This document shows, one piece after another, positions 18,342 through 26,701 of a stretch of 64,000 nucleotides of DNA. Both the position numbers and the translations under genes were made by a program. Under the pieces are notes generated by a model. It made no database searches. It was not told the origin of the DNA and was given only the letters and a program-made list of their open reading frames with translations. This DNA is from DASXKD01 sp963806145 (GTDB lineage Bacteria > Actinomycetota > Actinomycetes > Streptosporangiales > Streptosporangiaceae). The stretch is taken from contig CAWDXD010000004.1 of the NCBI GenBank assembly GCA_963806145.1, positions 203,649 through 267,648 on the forward strand. The letters are read 5' to 3'. Every line of letters starts with the position of its first letter. Position 1 is the stretch's first letter.

Positions 18342-19283
18342 TCAGAAGGAATGCAGCAGCAGCGTCACGGGCACCGCGACGAGCACCGCCGCGGTGCAGC
18401 AGACCAGCGCCTGGACGTGCAGCGGCAGCCGTGTCTGCGGGGTGAGCAGGCGGGCGACCCGCGCGGCCACCTCGGCATCCGCGGTGCCGGCGGCGGCCAG
18501 CGCACCGGAGGGCGCGAGACCGGCGCCGGACGCGCCGACCCGCAGTAGCGCCGTCGCGAGTTCCCTGGCCGGCCGCTGCCGCAGTGCCCGGTCGTCGGCG
18601 AGCATCTCGACCAGCAGCGCGACGGTCGCGTGCGCCTGCCCTACCAGCCGTGACCGGGGGAAGGCGCTGCCCAGCGCGCTGAACGGCAGGAGCACTAGGT
18701 CGTGCCGGGCGCGCAGGTGCGCCCGCTCGTGGGCGAGCACCGCGGCTAGCTCGGCCGCGTCCAGCAGGTCGAGCGTGCCCGCGCTGATCACGATCCTGGA
18801 CCGAAGGCCGGGGACGCAGTAGGCTGCCGCGGCCGGGTGGTCCACCACCAGGGCGCCCGGGACCTTGGGGTCGCCGTGGGCGAGCAGGCTGAGCAGGTCC
18901 CGGTGCCGGCGCCGGGCCATGAGCACCGCCGCGGACGCGGCGACCAGCACCCAGCACAGCAGTGCGAACAGGGCGGCGCTGGCGGCCAGCACGGCCAGCC
19001 GGGCCAGGGCGATCAAGGCCGGGGCACCGAAACCGAATGCCGCCGAGTGCAGCGCACCGACGGCGCCGGACAGCGCCCCGCCCGCCACCCCGTACCGGCC
19101 GGGTACCGCACCGAGCGCGGCCAGCGCCCCGACCGCGGCCAGGCCCCAGCTCAGGCCGAGCGCCTGCCAGAGCACGATGGCCGCACCGGGCGAGCGGTAC
19201 GGCCAGCGCGCGGACGCCAGAATGGCCGCACCTAGAGCCGTGCCCCCGGCGACGGCGGCGAGAACGAGAAGGGGGGGAAACAC
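18342..19283 (-). CDS. M56-family membrane zinc metallopeptidase (BlaR1/MecR1-like)
   Basis: Integral membrane peptidase of 313 residues with several N-terminal hydrophobic segments, the zinc-binding H-E-R-A-H at 185-189, a downstream E-M-L-A-D-D block supplying the third ligand region, and a C-terminal transmembrane helix. It lacks the extracellular penicillin-binding sensor of true BlaR1, so the inducing signal is unknown. In BlaR/MecR systems the peptidase relieves repression by the BlaI-type partner, here encoded six bases upstream on the same strand. GTG start. Confidence 0.87.
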   Translation of the reverse strand: MFPPLLVLAAVAGGTALGAAILASARWPYRSPGAAIVLWQALGLSWGLAAVGALAALGAVPGRYGVAGGALSGAVGALHSAAFGFGAPALIALARLAVLAASAALFALLCWVLVAASAAVLMARRRHRDLLSLLAHGDPKVPGALVVDHPAAAAYCVPGLRSRIVISAGTLDLLDAAELAAVLAHERAHLRARHDLVLLPFSALGSAFPRSRLVGQAHATVALLVEMLADDRALRQRPARELATALLRVGASGAGLAPSGALAAAGTADAEVAARVARLLTPQTRLPLHVQALVCCTAAVLVAVPVTLLLHSF

Positions 19284-19289
19284 GTGCGG

Positions 19290-19655
19290 TCAGTCCCGGG
19301 GGAGCTCTCCAAGCGATTCGAGTGCCCGGCGCAGCACTTCCGCTTCTGAATCAGAAACCCGGCGGGCGAAGCTCGCGAGCGCGGCGGACCTGTCGCCGGT
19401 CTGGTCCAGTGCGTGCAGCATCAGCTCGGTGACGTAGGCTTCCCGGTTCGCGGCGGCCTGGTACCGCCACGCCCGCCCGTCACGCTGGCGGCGGGCGAAG
19501 CCCTTCTTCGCGAGCCGGTCGAGAACCGTCATCACCGTCGTGTGTGCCAAGTCACGGTTGATCAGGCGCAGACCGACCTGCCGGACGGTCAGCGGCTCTG
19601 TGCTGTCCCAGAGCACGTCCATGATGGCACGCTCAAGCTCGCCCAGCCTGTTCAC
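19290..19655 (-). CDS. BlaI/MecI/CopY-family transcriptional repressor
   Basis: Winged-helix repressor of 121 residues: L-G-E-L-E-R-A-I-M-D-V-L-W at the start, then L-T-V-R-Q-V and T-V-M-T-V-L-D-R-L-x-x-K-G recognition region (about 26-52) and a helical dimerisation tail. It pairs with the M56 peptidase gene that follows, forming a two-gene BlaI-BlaR-like module; no beta-lactamase is nearby. GTG start at 19655. The short AT-containing stretch just upstream (around 19660-19685) would be the place for its operator, but I cannot assign one. Confidence 0.9.
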   Translation of the reverse strand: MNRLGELERAIMDVLWDSTEPLTVRQVGLRLINRDLAHTTVMTVLDRLAKKGFARRQRDGRAWRYQAAANREAYVTELMLHALDQTGDRSAALASFARRVSDSEAEVLRRALESLGELPRD

Positions 19656-20088
19656 GGCGTTACTCTATCCCGCGCGGGAAAAACGGAGAAGACCGGGCCG
19701 GTCCGGGCAAAAGGGCAGGCCAGAGCCGGGTTCCCCGAGTCGCGTCGTATCAAAGTGATTAGAACCAATATTTGATTTCTTTAGTTGAAGCCGCGTAACC
19801 GCGAACGCGGCCGACGGCCCAGCGCAGGATCTCGGCGCGGCTGCCTGCGATGCCCGTGGCGTGGGATGACCCGTCTGCTCTCAGCACTGCGCCCGCGCGG
19901 GACTTCACAATACGTAACCGACCCTCGGCCCGAAGCCGCGCGCGCACCCGCCGTTCGGAGCGGCGACTGGTGCCTGGCGGTGCGGCTTGTGGTGGCGACA
20001 GAACGGGCTGATCGGCGCAGGGCTGGGGTAAGCAAGGCTCAGCTTGGTCGGGTGGCTGGGTGCGCCGGCCGGGGGGTATAACTGCCTG
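19656..20088. other. Intergenic region with an AT-rich patch and a possible gene remnant
   Basis: About 430 bases between divergent blaI-like and cyclase genes. Bases 19745-19795 are clearly AT-rich against the background. A minus-strand frame ending at 19759 reads protein-like over its last ~60 codons (L-R-I-V-K-S-R-A...I-L-R-W-A-V-G-R-V), but I recognise no family and see no ribosome-binding site, so it is at most a remnant. Confidence 0.4.
20077..20082 (+). promoter_or_regulatory. -10 element for leaderless transcription of the cyclase gene
   Basis: TATAAC sits six bases before the GTG at 20089, the spacing expected if the transcript starts at the start codon. No clear -35 or ribosome-binding site is visible. 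Confidence 0.5.
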
Positions 20089-23000
20089 GTGGAGAGGTGC
20101 GCGCGGTGTGGCGCGTCGTTGGGGGCGGGCCACCGCTTCTGCGCTGATTGCGGCGCCCCCGTGGGCGGATGCCCATCGTGCGGGGAGCCGGCCATTCCCG
20201 GCAAGCCGTTCTGCCCGGCGTGCGGTCACGCGCTGGTTGAATCCGTGTCAGCTTCATCAGCGGCGGCCTCAGCGCCAGGCGTGGTAAGCGCTGCTGGCCC
20301 GGTGGCGGAGCGGCGGGTGTGCTCGGTGCTGTTCTGCGATGTGGTGGGGTTCACCCCATTGTCGGAGTCGCGGGATCCGGAGGCAGTGCGGGAGCTGCTG
20401 TCGGAGTATTTCGCGGTGGCGCGGACGGTGGTTGGCCGGTATGGGGGGGTGGTGGAGAAGTTCATCGGGGATGCGGTGATGGCGGTGTGGGGCACCCCGG
20501 TGGCGATCGAGGGGGATGCGGAGCGGGCGGTGCGCGCCGGGCTGGACCTGGTGGCGGCGGTGGCGGACCTGGGTGCCGATCACGGGGTGGCGGGCCTGGC
20601 GGCGCGGGCCGGGGTGGTCACCGGGGAGGTCGCGGTCACCCTGGGCGCCACCAACGAAGGCATGGTGGCGGGGGATGCGGTGAACACCGCGGCCCGGGTG
20701 CAGGCGACCGCGGCCCAGGGGCAGGTGTGGGCGGATGCGGCGACGCGGCGGCTGGCGGAAAGCGCGATCGGGTTCGCCGACGCCGGCGAGCACGCGCTAA
20801 AGGGCAAGGCCGAGCCACAGCACCTATGGCGGGCGACGCGGGTGCTGGCGGGGGTGGGCGGGTCCCAGCGGGTGGATGGGCTCGAGGCGCCGCTGACCGG
20901 CCGCGACGCCGAACTGCGCACGGTCAAAGAGTTGTTTCATGCGGCGGCCGGGCGGCGGGTGCCGCGGCTGGTGCTGGTGGCCGGGCCGGCCGGGGTGGGC
21001 AAGTCGCGGCTGGGCTGGGAGTTTGAGAAGTACCTCGATGGCCTGGTGGAGGAGGTGTGGTGGCACCGGGGCCGGTGCCTGTCGTATGGGGAGGGGGTGG
21101 CGTTCTGGGCGCTGGCCGAGATAGTTCGGCAGCGGCTTTCCATCGCCGAGGAGGACCCGGCCGAGGCCGCCACCGAGAAGCTGGCCGCCGGGCTGGACCG
21201 GTTCGTCCCCGATCCGGCCGAGCGGGCTTTTGTGGGGGTGCGGCTTTCCCGGCTGCTGGGCGTGCCGGTGGCGGAGGATGGCGGGGAGCAGCTCGCCCGG
21301 GAGGAGCTGTTCGCCGGGTGGCGGCTGTTTTTCGAGCGGCTGGCGGTGGTGCGGCCGGTGGTGCTGGTGGTGGAGGACGCCCAGCACGCTGACAGCGGGT
21401 TGCTGGACTTTCTGGACCATCTCACCGACTGGGTGCGCGAGCTGCCGATCTTCATGCTGGCCCTGGCCCGGCCCGAGCTAGGCCACGCCCGGCCCGGGTT
21501 CGGGGCCGGGCGGAACCGGATCACGCTAACCCTCGACCCGCTGGACCCGGTGTCGATGGACGCACTGGTGGATGCGCTGGTACCGGGGATGCCGGGCCCA
21601 GCGCGGGCGAAGATCACCGCCCAGGCGCAGGGGATCCCGCTGTTCGGGGTGGAGACCATCCGCTCGCTGATCGACCGCGACATCGTCCAGCCCATGGAGG
21701 GGGTCTACCGGCTGACCGCGGACATCGGGGAGCTGGCCGTGCCGGACAGCCTGCACGCGCTGCTGGCCGCCCGGCTGGACGCTCTGGACCCGGAGGTGCG
21801 GCGGCTGGTGAATGATGCGGCGGTGCTAGGCACCACCTTCCCGGCCGAGGCGCTGATCGCCGTGTCCGGCCAGGAGGAACCCGTGGTGCGGACCGCGTTG
21901 GATGAGCTGGTGCGCCGGGAGGTGCTGACCGTGTCGGCCGATGCGTTGTCGCCGGAGAAGGGCAGCTACGGGTTCACCCACCAGATGCTGCGCCAGGTCG
22001 CCTACGACATCTTGTCCCGGCGGGACCGTAAGGCCCGGCACCTGACGGTGGCCGCGCACCTGCGGACGGCGTTCCCCGGTGACGGGGAGGAGGTCGCCGA
22101 GGTGATCGCCCGCCACTACCTGGACGCGCTGGACGCCGTCCCCGATGCCCCCGACGCCGAAACGATCCGCGCCCAGGCGATTATGGCGCTGAGGCGGGCC
22201 GCTGAGCGGGCCGAACGGACCGGCGCCCCCGGGCTGGCCGCGGCCAGCTACGCGTCGGCCGCCCGGCTCACCCAGGCCGACACCCCGGACGGCGCGGCAG
22301 CCGCCGCCAGGTTGTGGGAACACGCCGCCCGCGCCGCCACCACCAACGCCGACTGGCCCACCGCGGTCGAGCAGGCCGGCGAGGCCCAGGACCTGTATCA
22401 GCACGGCGGTAACACCCGCTCCGCCGCCCGCGCCCAGGCCATCGCCGGGCGGGCGCTGCGCCGGTGGGGACGGTACGCCCAGGCGCGCGAGCAGCTCACC
22501 CCCGCCGTGGCAGTGCTGCGGGATGACCCCGGCACCGACACCGTCCAAGCCCTGGACGAACTGGCGGCGCTAGAAGTGTTCGCCGGTGCACCGGAGGCGG
22601 ACGCGCTGACCGCCGAGGCGCTGGCCCTGGGCCAGGCCCTGGCCGTGGACGACGCCACCCTCGCATACCTGTTCGCCAACCGCGGGAACTGCCACGCCTA
22701 CGCGGGCCGGAGGCCGCAGGCGGCCTCCTACTACCGGGAGGCCGCGCGGCTGGCCACCCACGGCGGCGACACCCTCCGGTTGAGCCTCGCGCTGATGAAC
22801 CTGTCCGACGCGGTCACCGGCACCGACCCCGCCGCCGGCGCCGAGGCCGCCCGCGCCGCCGCCGCCCACTCGCGCCGGGCCGGGGCCCGCGACCTCCTCG
22901 CGTTCGCGGTCGCGAACCTGGCCGCCGCGCTGCTGATGACCGGCGACTGGGACGGCGCCGAAGCCGAACTGGCCCAGGCCGCCGACGGCGACGGCATAGC

Positions 23001-23652
23001 CGACATGGGATACCTGGCCTGCTACCGGGCTTGGCTGGCAGCGCTGCGCGGCGACACCGCTGCCGCCCAGGCGGCCCTGGCCGGGCTGGCCGACCTGCGG
23101 GCCAGCGAAGACGCCCAGGACCAGGCGACCATCGCGGTCGCCGAGGCGTTCACCACTGCCGCTGGCGGCCAGCCCGCCGCCGCGCTACGCCAGGCCCAGA
23201 CCGTCCTCGGGCACGTGAGCACGCTGGCAATCAGCCACGAATACCTGCGTTGGGCGTGGCCGCTGGCCGCCCGCGCCGCCCACGAGCTCGCCGACGGCGC
23301 CGCCACCGCCGAGCTGCTCGCCCTCCTTGACGGGTACCAGCCCGGGGAGCTGGCCCCCATGCAACGCGCCGAACGTGACCTGGCCCGTGCCCGCCTGACC
23401 GCCAGCGGCGCAGACCCGGCCGCGACTGTAGCCTTCGCCACCGCCATCAGCAACTTGCGAGAGCACAGCACCCCCTACCACCTCGCCCACGGCCTGCTCG
23501 ACCACGCCCAGCACCTCATCCACCGTGGTGAGACCGAGGCCGCCAAAGAAGCCATCACCCAGGCCTGCGACATCGCCGCGCGGTTGCGCTGCCAGCCGCT
23601 CCTCGACCGCGCCGCGGCCATCACCTCTGCCGAACCCCGGGCCCTGGCCTAA
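20089..23652 (+). CDS. Zinc-ribbon / class III nucleotidyl cyclase / AAA ATPase / TPR protein
   Basis: A 1187-residue multidomain signalling protein. Residues 4-46 carry four CxxC pairs (double zinc ribbon). Residues ~75-250 are a class III cyclase with the metal aspartates Asp84 (F-C-D-V-V-G-F-T) and Asp128, the Lys124 expected to select adenine, and the N-T-A-A-R transition-state pair (Asn199, Arg203), so it should be active, probably making cAMP. Then follow a STAND-like ATPase with GPAGVGKS (299-306) and V-L-V-V-E-D-A-Q, and a long C-terminal TPR-like helical array from ~700 on. No membrane segment. Likely a cytoplasmic sensor; the ligand is unknown. The GTG start agrees with the -10 spacing. 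Confidence 0.88.
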   Translation: MERCARCGASLGAGHRFCADCGAPVGGCPSCGEPAIPGKPFCPACGHALVESVSASSAAASAPGVVSAAGPVAERRVCSVLFCDVVGFTPLSESRDPEAVRELLSEYFAVARTVVGRYGGVVEKFIGDAVMAVWGTPVAIEGDAERAVRAGLDLVAAVADLGADHGVAGLAARAGVVTGEVAVTLGATNEGMVAGDAVNTAARVQATAAQGQVWADAATRRLAESAIGFADAGEHALKGKAEPQHLWRATRVLAGVGGSQRVDGLEAPLTGRDAELRTVKELFHAAAGRRVPRLVLVAGPAGVGKSRLGWEFEKYLDGLVEEVWWHRGRCLSYGEGVAFWALAEIVRQRLSIAEEDPAEAATEKLAAGLDRFVPDPAERAFVGVRLSRLLGVPVAEDGGEQLAREELFAGWRLFFERLAVVRPVVLVVEDAQHADSGLLDFLDHLTDWVRELPIFMLALARPELGHARPGFGAGRNRITLTLDPLDPVSMDALVDALVPGMPGPARAKITAQAQGIPLFGVETIRSLIDRDIVQPMEGVYRLTADIGELAVPDSLHALLAARLDALDPEVRRLVNDAAVLGTTFPAEALIAVSGQEEPVVRTALDELVRREVLTVSADALSPEKGSYGFTHQMLRQVAYDILSRRDRKARHLTVAAHLRTAFPGDGEEVAEVIARHYLDALDAVPDAPDAETIRAQAIMALRRAAERAERTGAPGLAAASYASAARLTQADTPDGAAAAARLWEHAARAATTNADWPTAVEQAGEAQDLYQHGGNTRSAARAQAIAGRALRRWGRYAQAREQLTPAVAVLRDDPGTDTVQALDELAALEVFAGAPEADALTAEALALGQALAVDDATLAYLFANRGNCHAYAGRRPQAASYYREAARLATHGGDTLRLSLALMNLSDAVTGTDPAAGAEAARAAAAHSRRAGARDLLAFAVANLAAALLMTGDWDGAEAELAQAADGDGIADMGYLACYRAWLAALRGDTAAAQAALAGLADLRASEDAQDQATIAVAEAFTTAAGGQPAAALRQAQTVLGHVSTLAISHEYLRWAWPLAARAAHELADGAATAELLALLDGYQPGELAPMQRAERDLARARLTASGADPAATVAFATAISNLREHSTPYHLAHGLLDHAQHLIHRGETEAAKEAITQACDIAARLRCQPLLDRAAAITSAEPRALA

Positions 23653-23660
23653 CCAGCGCA

Positions 23661-23810
23661 TCAGCGCCGGTGCTTCAAGACTGGGTCAGGCCGGGCCGTC
23701 GCTAACGAAATGGCCATGAGCACGGCATCGTGGCGCTCGTTACTGAGCGTGCCCTCACCAGGCCGCCCGGTGGCCTGCACCCGGTAAACGAGCCACCACC
23801 GGCCCGGCAT
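23661..23810 (-). pseudogene. Possible small ORF or gene remnant (49 residues)
   Basis: Begins ATG at 23810 and reads M-P-G-R-W-W-L-V-Y-R-V-Q-A-T-G... to a stop at 23661. Its composition is more protein-like than the surrounding frames, and a neighbouring frame just upstream (around 23810-23870) also reads plausibly, suggesting an old gene broken by a frameshift. No family recognised and no clear RBS. Confidence 0.25.
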
Positions 23811-24181
23811 CGGCCAGCTGAAAGCGGATTGTCGGCGATCTGCACGAACGCGCGCTGCGAACGCTTACGCTCCGTGACAGTCGCTGCCCGACGGGCAAGC
23901 AGCGGGTCCTGCCGTATTCCCAGGCGTAGTTGGCGGGAGTGCCCAGGTCTTCTTGGCGGCTCCGTACATGATCTTGAATCGGGTGGATCGAGGCAGGCCA
24001 GCTGCCCTGCTGCGCGACCTGCGGCCCTCGCCTGGCGACCCGGCCAGGCGAGGGCCTGGAATCAATTCGACCCCGCTCGACTCGCCTGGTACGGTCGCGA
24101 GCTTGTTCTCACTGCAGGGAGCCCATGAGATCCGCGTGCGGCCGTCCCGGCAGTTCCCCATGCTGAGAGTAGGTTTCGTCA
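23811..24181. other. Non-coding stretch between the cyclase and VOC genes
   Basis: No convincing gene on either strand. It holds a strong 13-bp hairpin at 24023-24056 (listed separately) and the upstream DNA of the VOC gene. Confidence 0.45.
24023..24056. terminator. Strong hairpin, terminator-like, in a gene-poor stretch
   Basis: Perfect 13-bp inverted repeat GGCCCTCGCCTGG / CCAGGCGAGGGCC with an 8-base loop, far (about 370 bases) from the preceding stop codon and 126 bases before the next gene. It may be the terminator of a lost gene. Confidence 0.45.
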
Positions 24182-24562
24182 ATGGCATGCCGTATCAGTG
24201 AGCTCGTGCTCAAGTGCCGCGACCCCGAGGCGCTGGCGCGGTTCTGGTGCGAGGTCCTGGACTTCGTAGAGCTAGATCGCGAAGAGGAGGGCTGCATCGA
24301 GATAGGTCCGCGCGAAGGGTTCGGCGGCCCGCAGCCGACGATCTTCCTCATCCGCAACGACGAGCCGAAGAACGGGCATGCCCGGCTGCACATCGACGTC
24401 AACCCCACCGACCGCGATCAGGACGCCGAGCTCGAGCGCCTCCTGGCCGCCGGGGCCAAGCTCGTCGACATCGGTCAGCCTGCGGAGGCGTCCTGGCATG
24501 TCCTCGCCGATCCAGAAGGCGACGAGTTTTGCCTGCTCAAGCGCCGCCTCGACCCACTCTGA
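24182..24562 (+). CDS. VOC (glyoxalase-like) family protein
   Basis: A 126-residue single-domain vicinal oxygen chelate protein. It starts I-S-E-L-V-L-K-C-R-D-P-E-A-L-A-R-F-W, as in glyoxalase-like proteins (PF18029-type), with a central R-L-H-I-D-V block and ends W-H-V-L-A-D-P-E-G-D-E-F-C-L-L. These proteins may be enzymes or antibiotic-binding proteins; substrate unknown. The ATG at 24182 has only a weak GAGAGTAGG upstream. No operon partner. Confidence 0.82.
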   Translation: MACRISELVLKCRDPEALARFWCEVLDFVELDREEEGCIEIGPREGFGGPQPTIFLIRNDEPKNGHARLHIDVNPTDRDQDAELERLLAAGAKLVDIGQPAEASWHVLADPEGDEFCLLKRRLDPL

Positions 24563-24693
24563 CAGCCCTCGCCCAAACGATCGAAGCAGCAGCCACCCCG
24601 CAGCCGCCAGCAAGATCCGGGAACCGCCATCTATAGCTGGGGTCACACCAATGCTGGCGGCAGGAACACCGTGGTGACAGATCGCCTGGCCAG

Positions 24694-24783
24694 GTGACAA
24701 CTAACGTGTCCCGACACAACAACCTAGAGTCAGGCTCGCGAGGGCGCGGTGCCATACTCGCTGAAAAAGTGCCAACTATCGTG
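24694..24783. repeat. Pair of related 15-mers upstream of the macro-domain gene
   Basis: GTGACAACTAACGTG (24694-24708) and GTGCCAACTATCGTG (24769-24783) differ at two positions and lie 75 bases apart in the same orientation, the second ending 14 bases before the macro-domain start codon. They could be regulator sites or ends of a decayed insertion element. Confidence 0.45.
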
Positions 24784-24797
24784 AAAGTCACAACGTC

Positions 24798-25319
24798 ATG
24801 AAGGTGACGCTGAAGCTCGGCGACATAAGCCGCGAACGGGCCGACGCCATCGTCAATGCCGCGAACTCGTCCCTGCTCGGCGGCGGCGGCGTGGACGGGG
24901 CGATTCACCGGCGCGGCGGCCCCGCGATCCTCACCGAATGCCTTGAGCTGCGGAAAACCCGCTATACCGGCGGCCTGCCCGCCGGGCAGGCGGTCGGCAC
25001 CACCGCCGGCGACCTCGACGCACGCTGGGTGATCCACACCGTGGGCCCGGTGTACTCGGCTCGCGAGGACCGGACCGCGGTGCTGGTGTCCTGCTACGAG
25101 CAGTCGCTTCGGGTCGCCGACGAGCTGGGTGCCCGGGCCGTCGCGTTCCCCGCCGTGTCCGCGGGGGTCTACGGATGGCCCGCGGAGAGCGCCGCGCGGA
25201 TCGCGCTGACCACGGTGAGCCGGGCGCCGAGCCAGTTGGAAGAGGCCCGCTTTGTCCTGTTCACCGAGGACATGCTGGACACCTTCCGCGCGGTCCTCGA
25301 CTCACTGGGATCCGGCTGA
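24798..25319 (+). CDS. Macro-domain protein (ADP-ribose binding / O-acetyl-ADP-ribose deacetylase type)
   Basis: A 173-residue macro domain. It shows the ADP-ribose-binding I-V-N-A-A-N-S block followed by G-G-G-G-V-D-G-A-I-H, the G-L-P-A-G-Q-A-V-G-T loop, W-V-I-H-T-V-G-P and F-P-A-V-S-A-G-V-Y-G, all typical of the MacroD / YmdB group that removes ADP-ribose from proteins or hydrolyses O-acetyl-ADP-ribose. Asn and Asp of the catalytic N-A-A-N...G-G-V-D are present, so activity is expected. The ATG at 24798 has no clear RBS. It lies alone in the accessory pocket. Confidence 0.9.
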   Translation: MKVTLKLGDISRERADAIVNAANSSLLGGGGVDGAIHRRGGPAILTECLELRKTRYTGGLPAGQAVGTTAGDLDARWVIHTVGPVYSAREDRTAVLVSCYEQSLRVADELGARAVAFPAVSAGVYGWPAESAARIALTTVSRAPSQLEEARFVLFTEDMLDTFRAVLDSLGSG

Positions 25320-25368
25320 CCGGCACTTGCCGAGAGGATCCCGCACCGGGTGACACCACCGTGTGTGC

Positions 25369-25518
25369 ATGATCACCCTCACAGGCGGCACGGGAGCCTG
25401 CGCGCTGGAAGCCGGCCAGCTCCGCCCCGGCAGCTACCAGCTCACCGCCGTTTATGGCGGCAGCGAGGTCTACGGTCGGCCCGTCTCGGTGAAACACAAG
25501 CTGACCGTGACGAAGTAG
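25369..25518 (+). pseudogene. Fragment of a bacterial Ig-like domain
   Basis: A 49-codon open frame, closed upstream by a TGA at 25351, reads G-T-G-A-C-A-L...L-R-P-G-S-Y-Q-L-T-A-V-Y-G-G-S-E-V-Y...L-T-V-T-K. This is the second half of a Big_3-type Ig-like domain, normally repeated in large surface proteins. Nothing of the rest of such a protein is seen on either side, so it is probably the stump of a deleted gene. Confidence 0.5.
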
Positions 25519-25581
25519 CGCTACCCGGAAGGGATGGCAGACTGCAAGTGACCTGCCCGACCGCCCAGCCGGAGGACAACG

Positions 25582-26658
25582 GTGTCCGACCGATCACCCC
25601 GATTCCGTTCAGTACTGGACCAGTTCGCCCCGTACAAGCCCGGCCGCCGGGTGGCTAACGCCGCGGGCCAGTCGTTCAAGCTTGCCTCGAACGAAAGCCC
25701 GTTCGGCCCGCTGCCGTCGGTGGCGAAGGCCATCGCCGCGGCGGCCACCGAGATCAACTGGTACCCGGACAACACCGCCGAGGCGCTGACCGAGGCGATC
25801 TCCCGCCGGTACGGCGTGCCGCCCGCGGACATCGCGCTGGGCTGCGGCTCGGTCGGCGTGGCGCAGCAGCTTCTCGTGGCGGCGGCCGAGCCGGGTACCG
25901 AGGTGCTCTACGCGTGGCGGTCGTTCGAGGCCTACCCGATCCTGGTCCCGCTCACCGGCGCCACCGACGTGCGGGTGCCGCTGAAGGACGAGACGCACGA
26001 CCTGGCCGCGATGGCGGACGCGATCACGCCCCGGACCCGGGTGATCTTCGTGTGCAACCCGAACAACCCGACCGGCACGGTCGTCCGCACCGGTGAGTTC
26101 GCCGAGTTCCTCGGCCAGGTGCCGCCGGACTGCCTGGTGGCGCTGGACGAGGCCTACGCGGACTATGTCACCGACCCCGGGGTGCCCAACGGCATCGACC
26201 TGTACCGCGACCACCCGAACCTCGCGGTGCTGCGCACGTTCTCCAAGGCCCACGGCCTGGCGGGGCTGCGGGTCGGCTTCCTGATCGGGCAGGAGCAGGT
26301 CGCCAGCGCGGTGCGCACGACCATGCTGCCCTTCAGCGTCAACTCGCTCGCCCAGACCGCCGCGACCGCCTCGCTCGCGGCCGAGGCCGAACTGCACGAG
26401 CGGGTCGACCTCGCGGTGCAGGAGCGGGCCCGGGTCCGCGGCGAACTGCTGGCCCAGGGCTGGACGGTCCCGCCGACCGAGGCCAACTTCGTCTGGCTCC
26501 GGCTGGGCGCCGACACCCAGGACTTCGCGGCCGCGTGCGCGGACGCCGGGATCAGCATCCGGCCGTTCGGGGACGAAGGCGCGCGGATCTCGGTGGGGAC
26601 GCCGGAAGCCGACGACGCGTTTCTCGCCGTCGCCCGGGCCTATCCCCGGCGGCACTGA
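25582..26658 (+). CDS. hisC: Histidinol-phosphate / aromatic aminotransferase (PLP, fold type I)
   Basis: Pyridoxal-phosphate aminotransferase of 358 residues in the HisC group. Seen: N-E-S-P-F-G-P-L-P near 37, the N-P-N-N-P-T-G-T motif (159-166), Asp189 that pairs with the PLP ring nitrogen, and the Schiff-base Lys222 in F-S-K-A-H-G-L-A-G-L-R. Stand-alone copies like this, away from a his operon, are often the aromatic aminotransferase (Pat/HisC2) making phenylalanine and tyrosine. Which role applies cannot be decided here. The GTG at 25582 follows a GGAGGACAACG site. Confidence 0.85.
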   Translation: MSDRSPRFRSVLDQFAPYKPGRRVANAAGQSFKLASNESPFGPLPSVAKAIAAAATEINWYPDNTAEALTEAISRRYGVPPADIALGCGSVGVAQQLLVAAAEPGTEVLYAWRSFEAYPILVPLTGATDVRVPLKDETHDLAAMADAITPRTRVIFVCNPNNPTGTVVRTGEFAEFLGQVPPDCLVALDEAYADYVTDPGVPNGIDLYRDHPNLAVLRTFSKAHGLAGLRVGFLIGQEQVASAVRTTMLPFSVNSLAQTAATASLAAEAELHERVDLAVQERARVRGELLAQGWTVPPTEANFVWLRLGADTQDFAAACADAGISIRPFGDEGARISVGTPEADDAFLAVARAYPRRH

Positions 26659-26701
26659 CCCCGGTCACCGCGGGCGCTGGCCGGGCCGCGGTCACGGGCG
26701 C

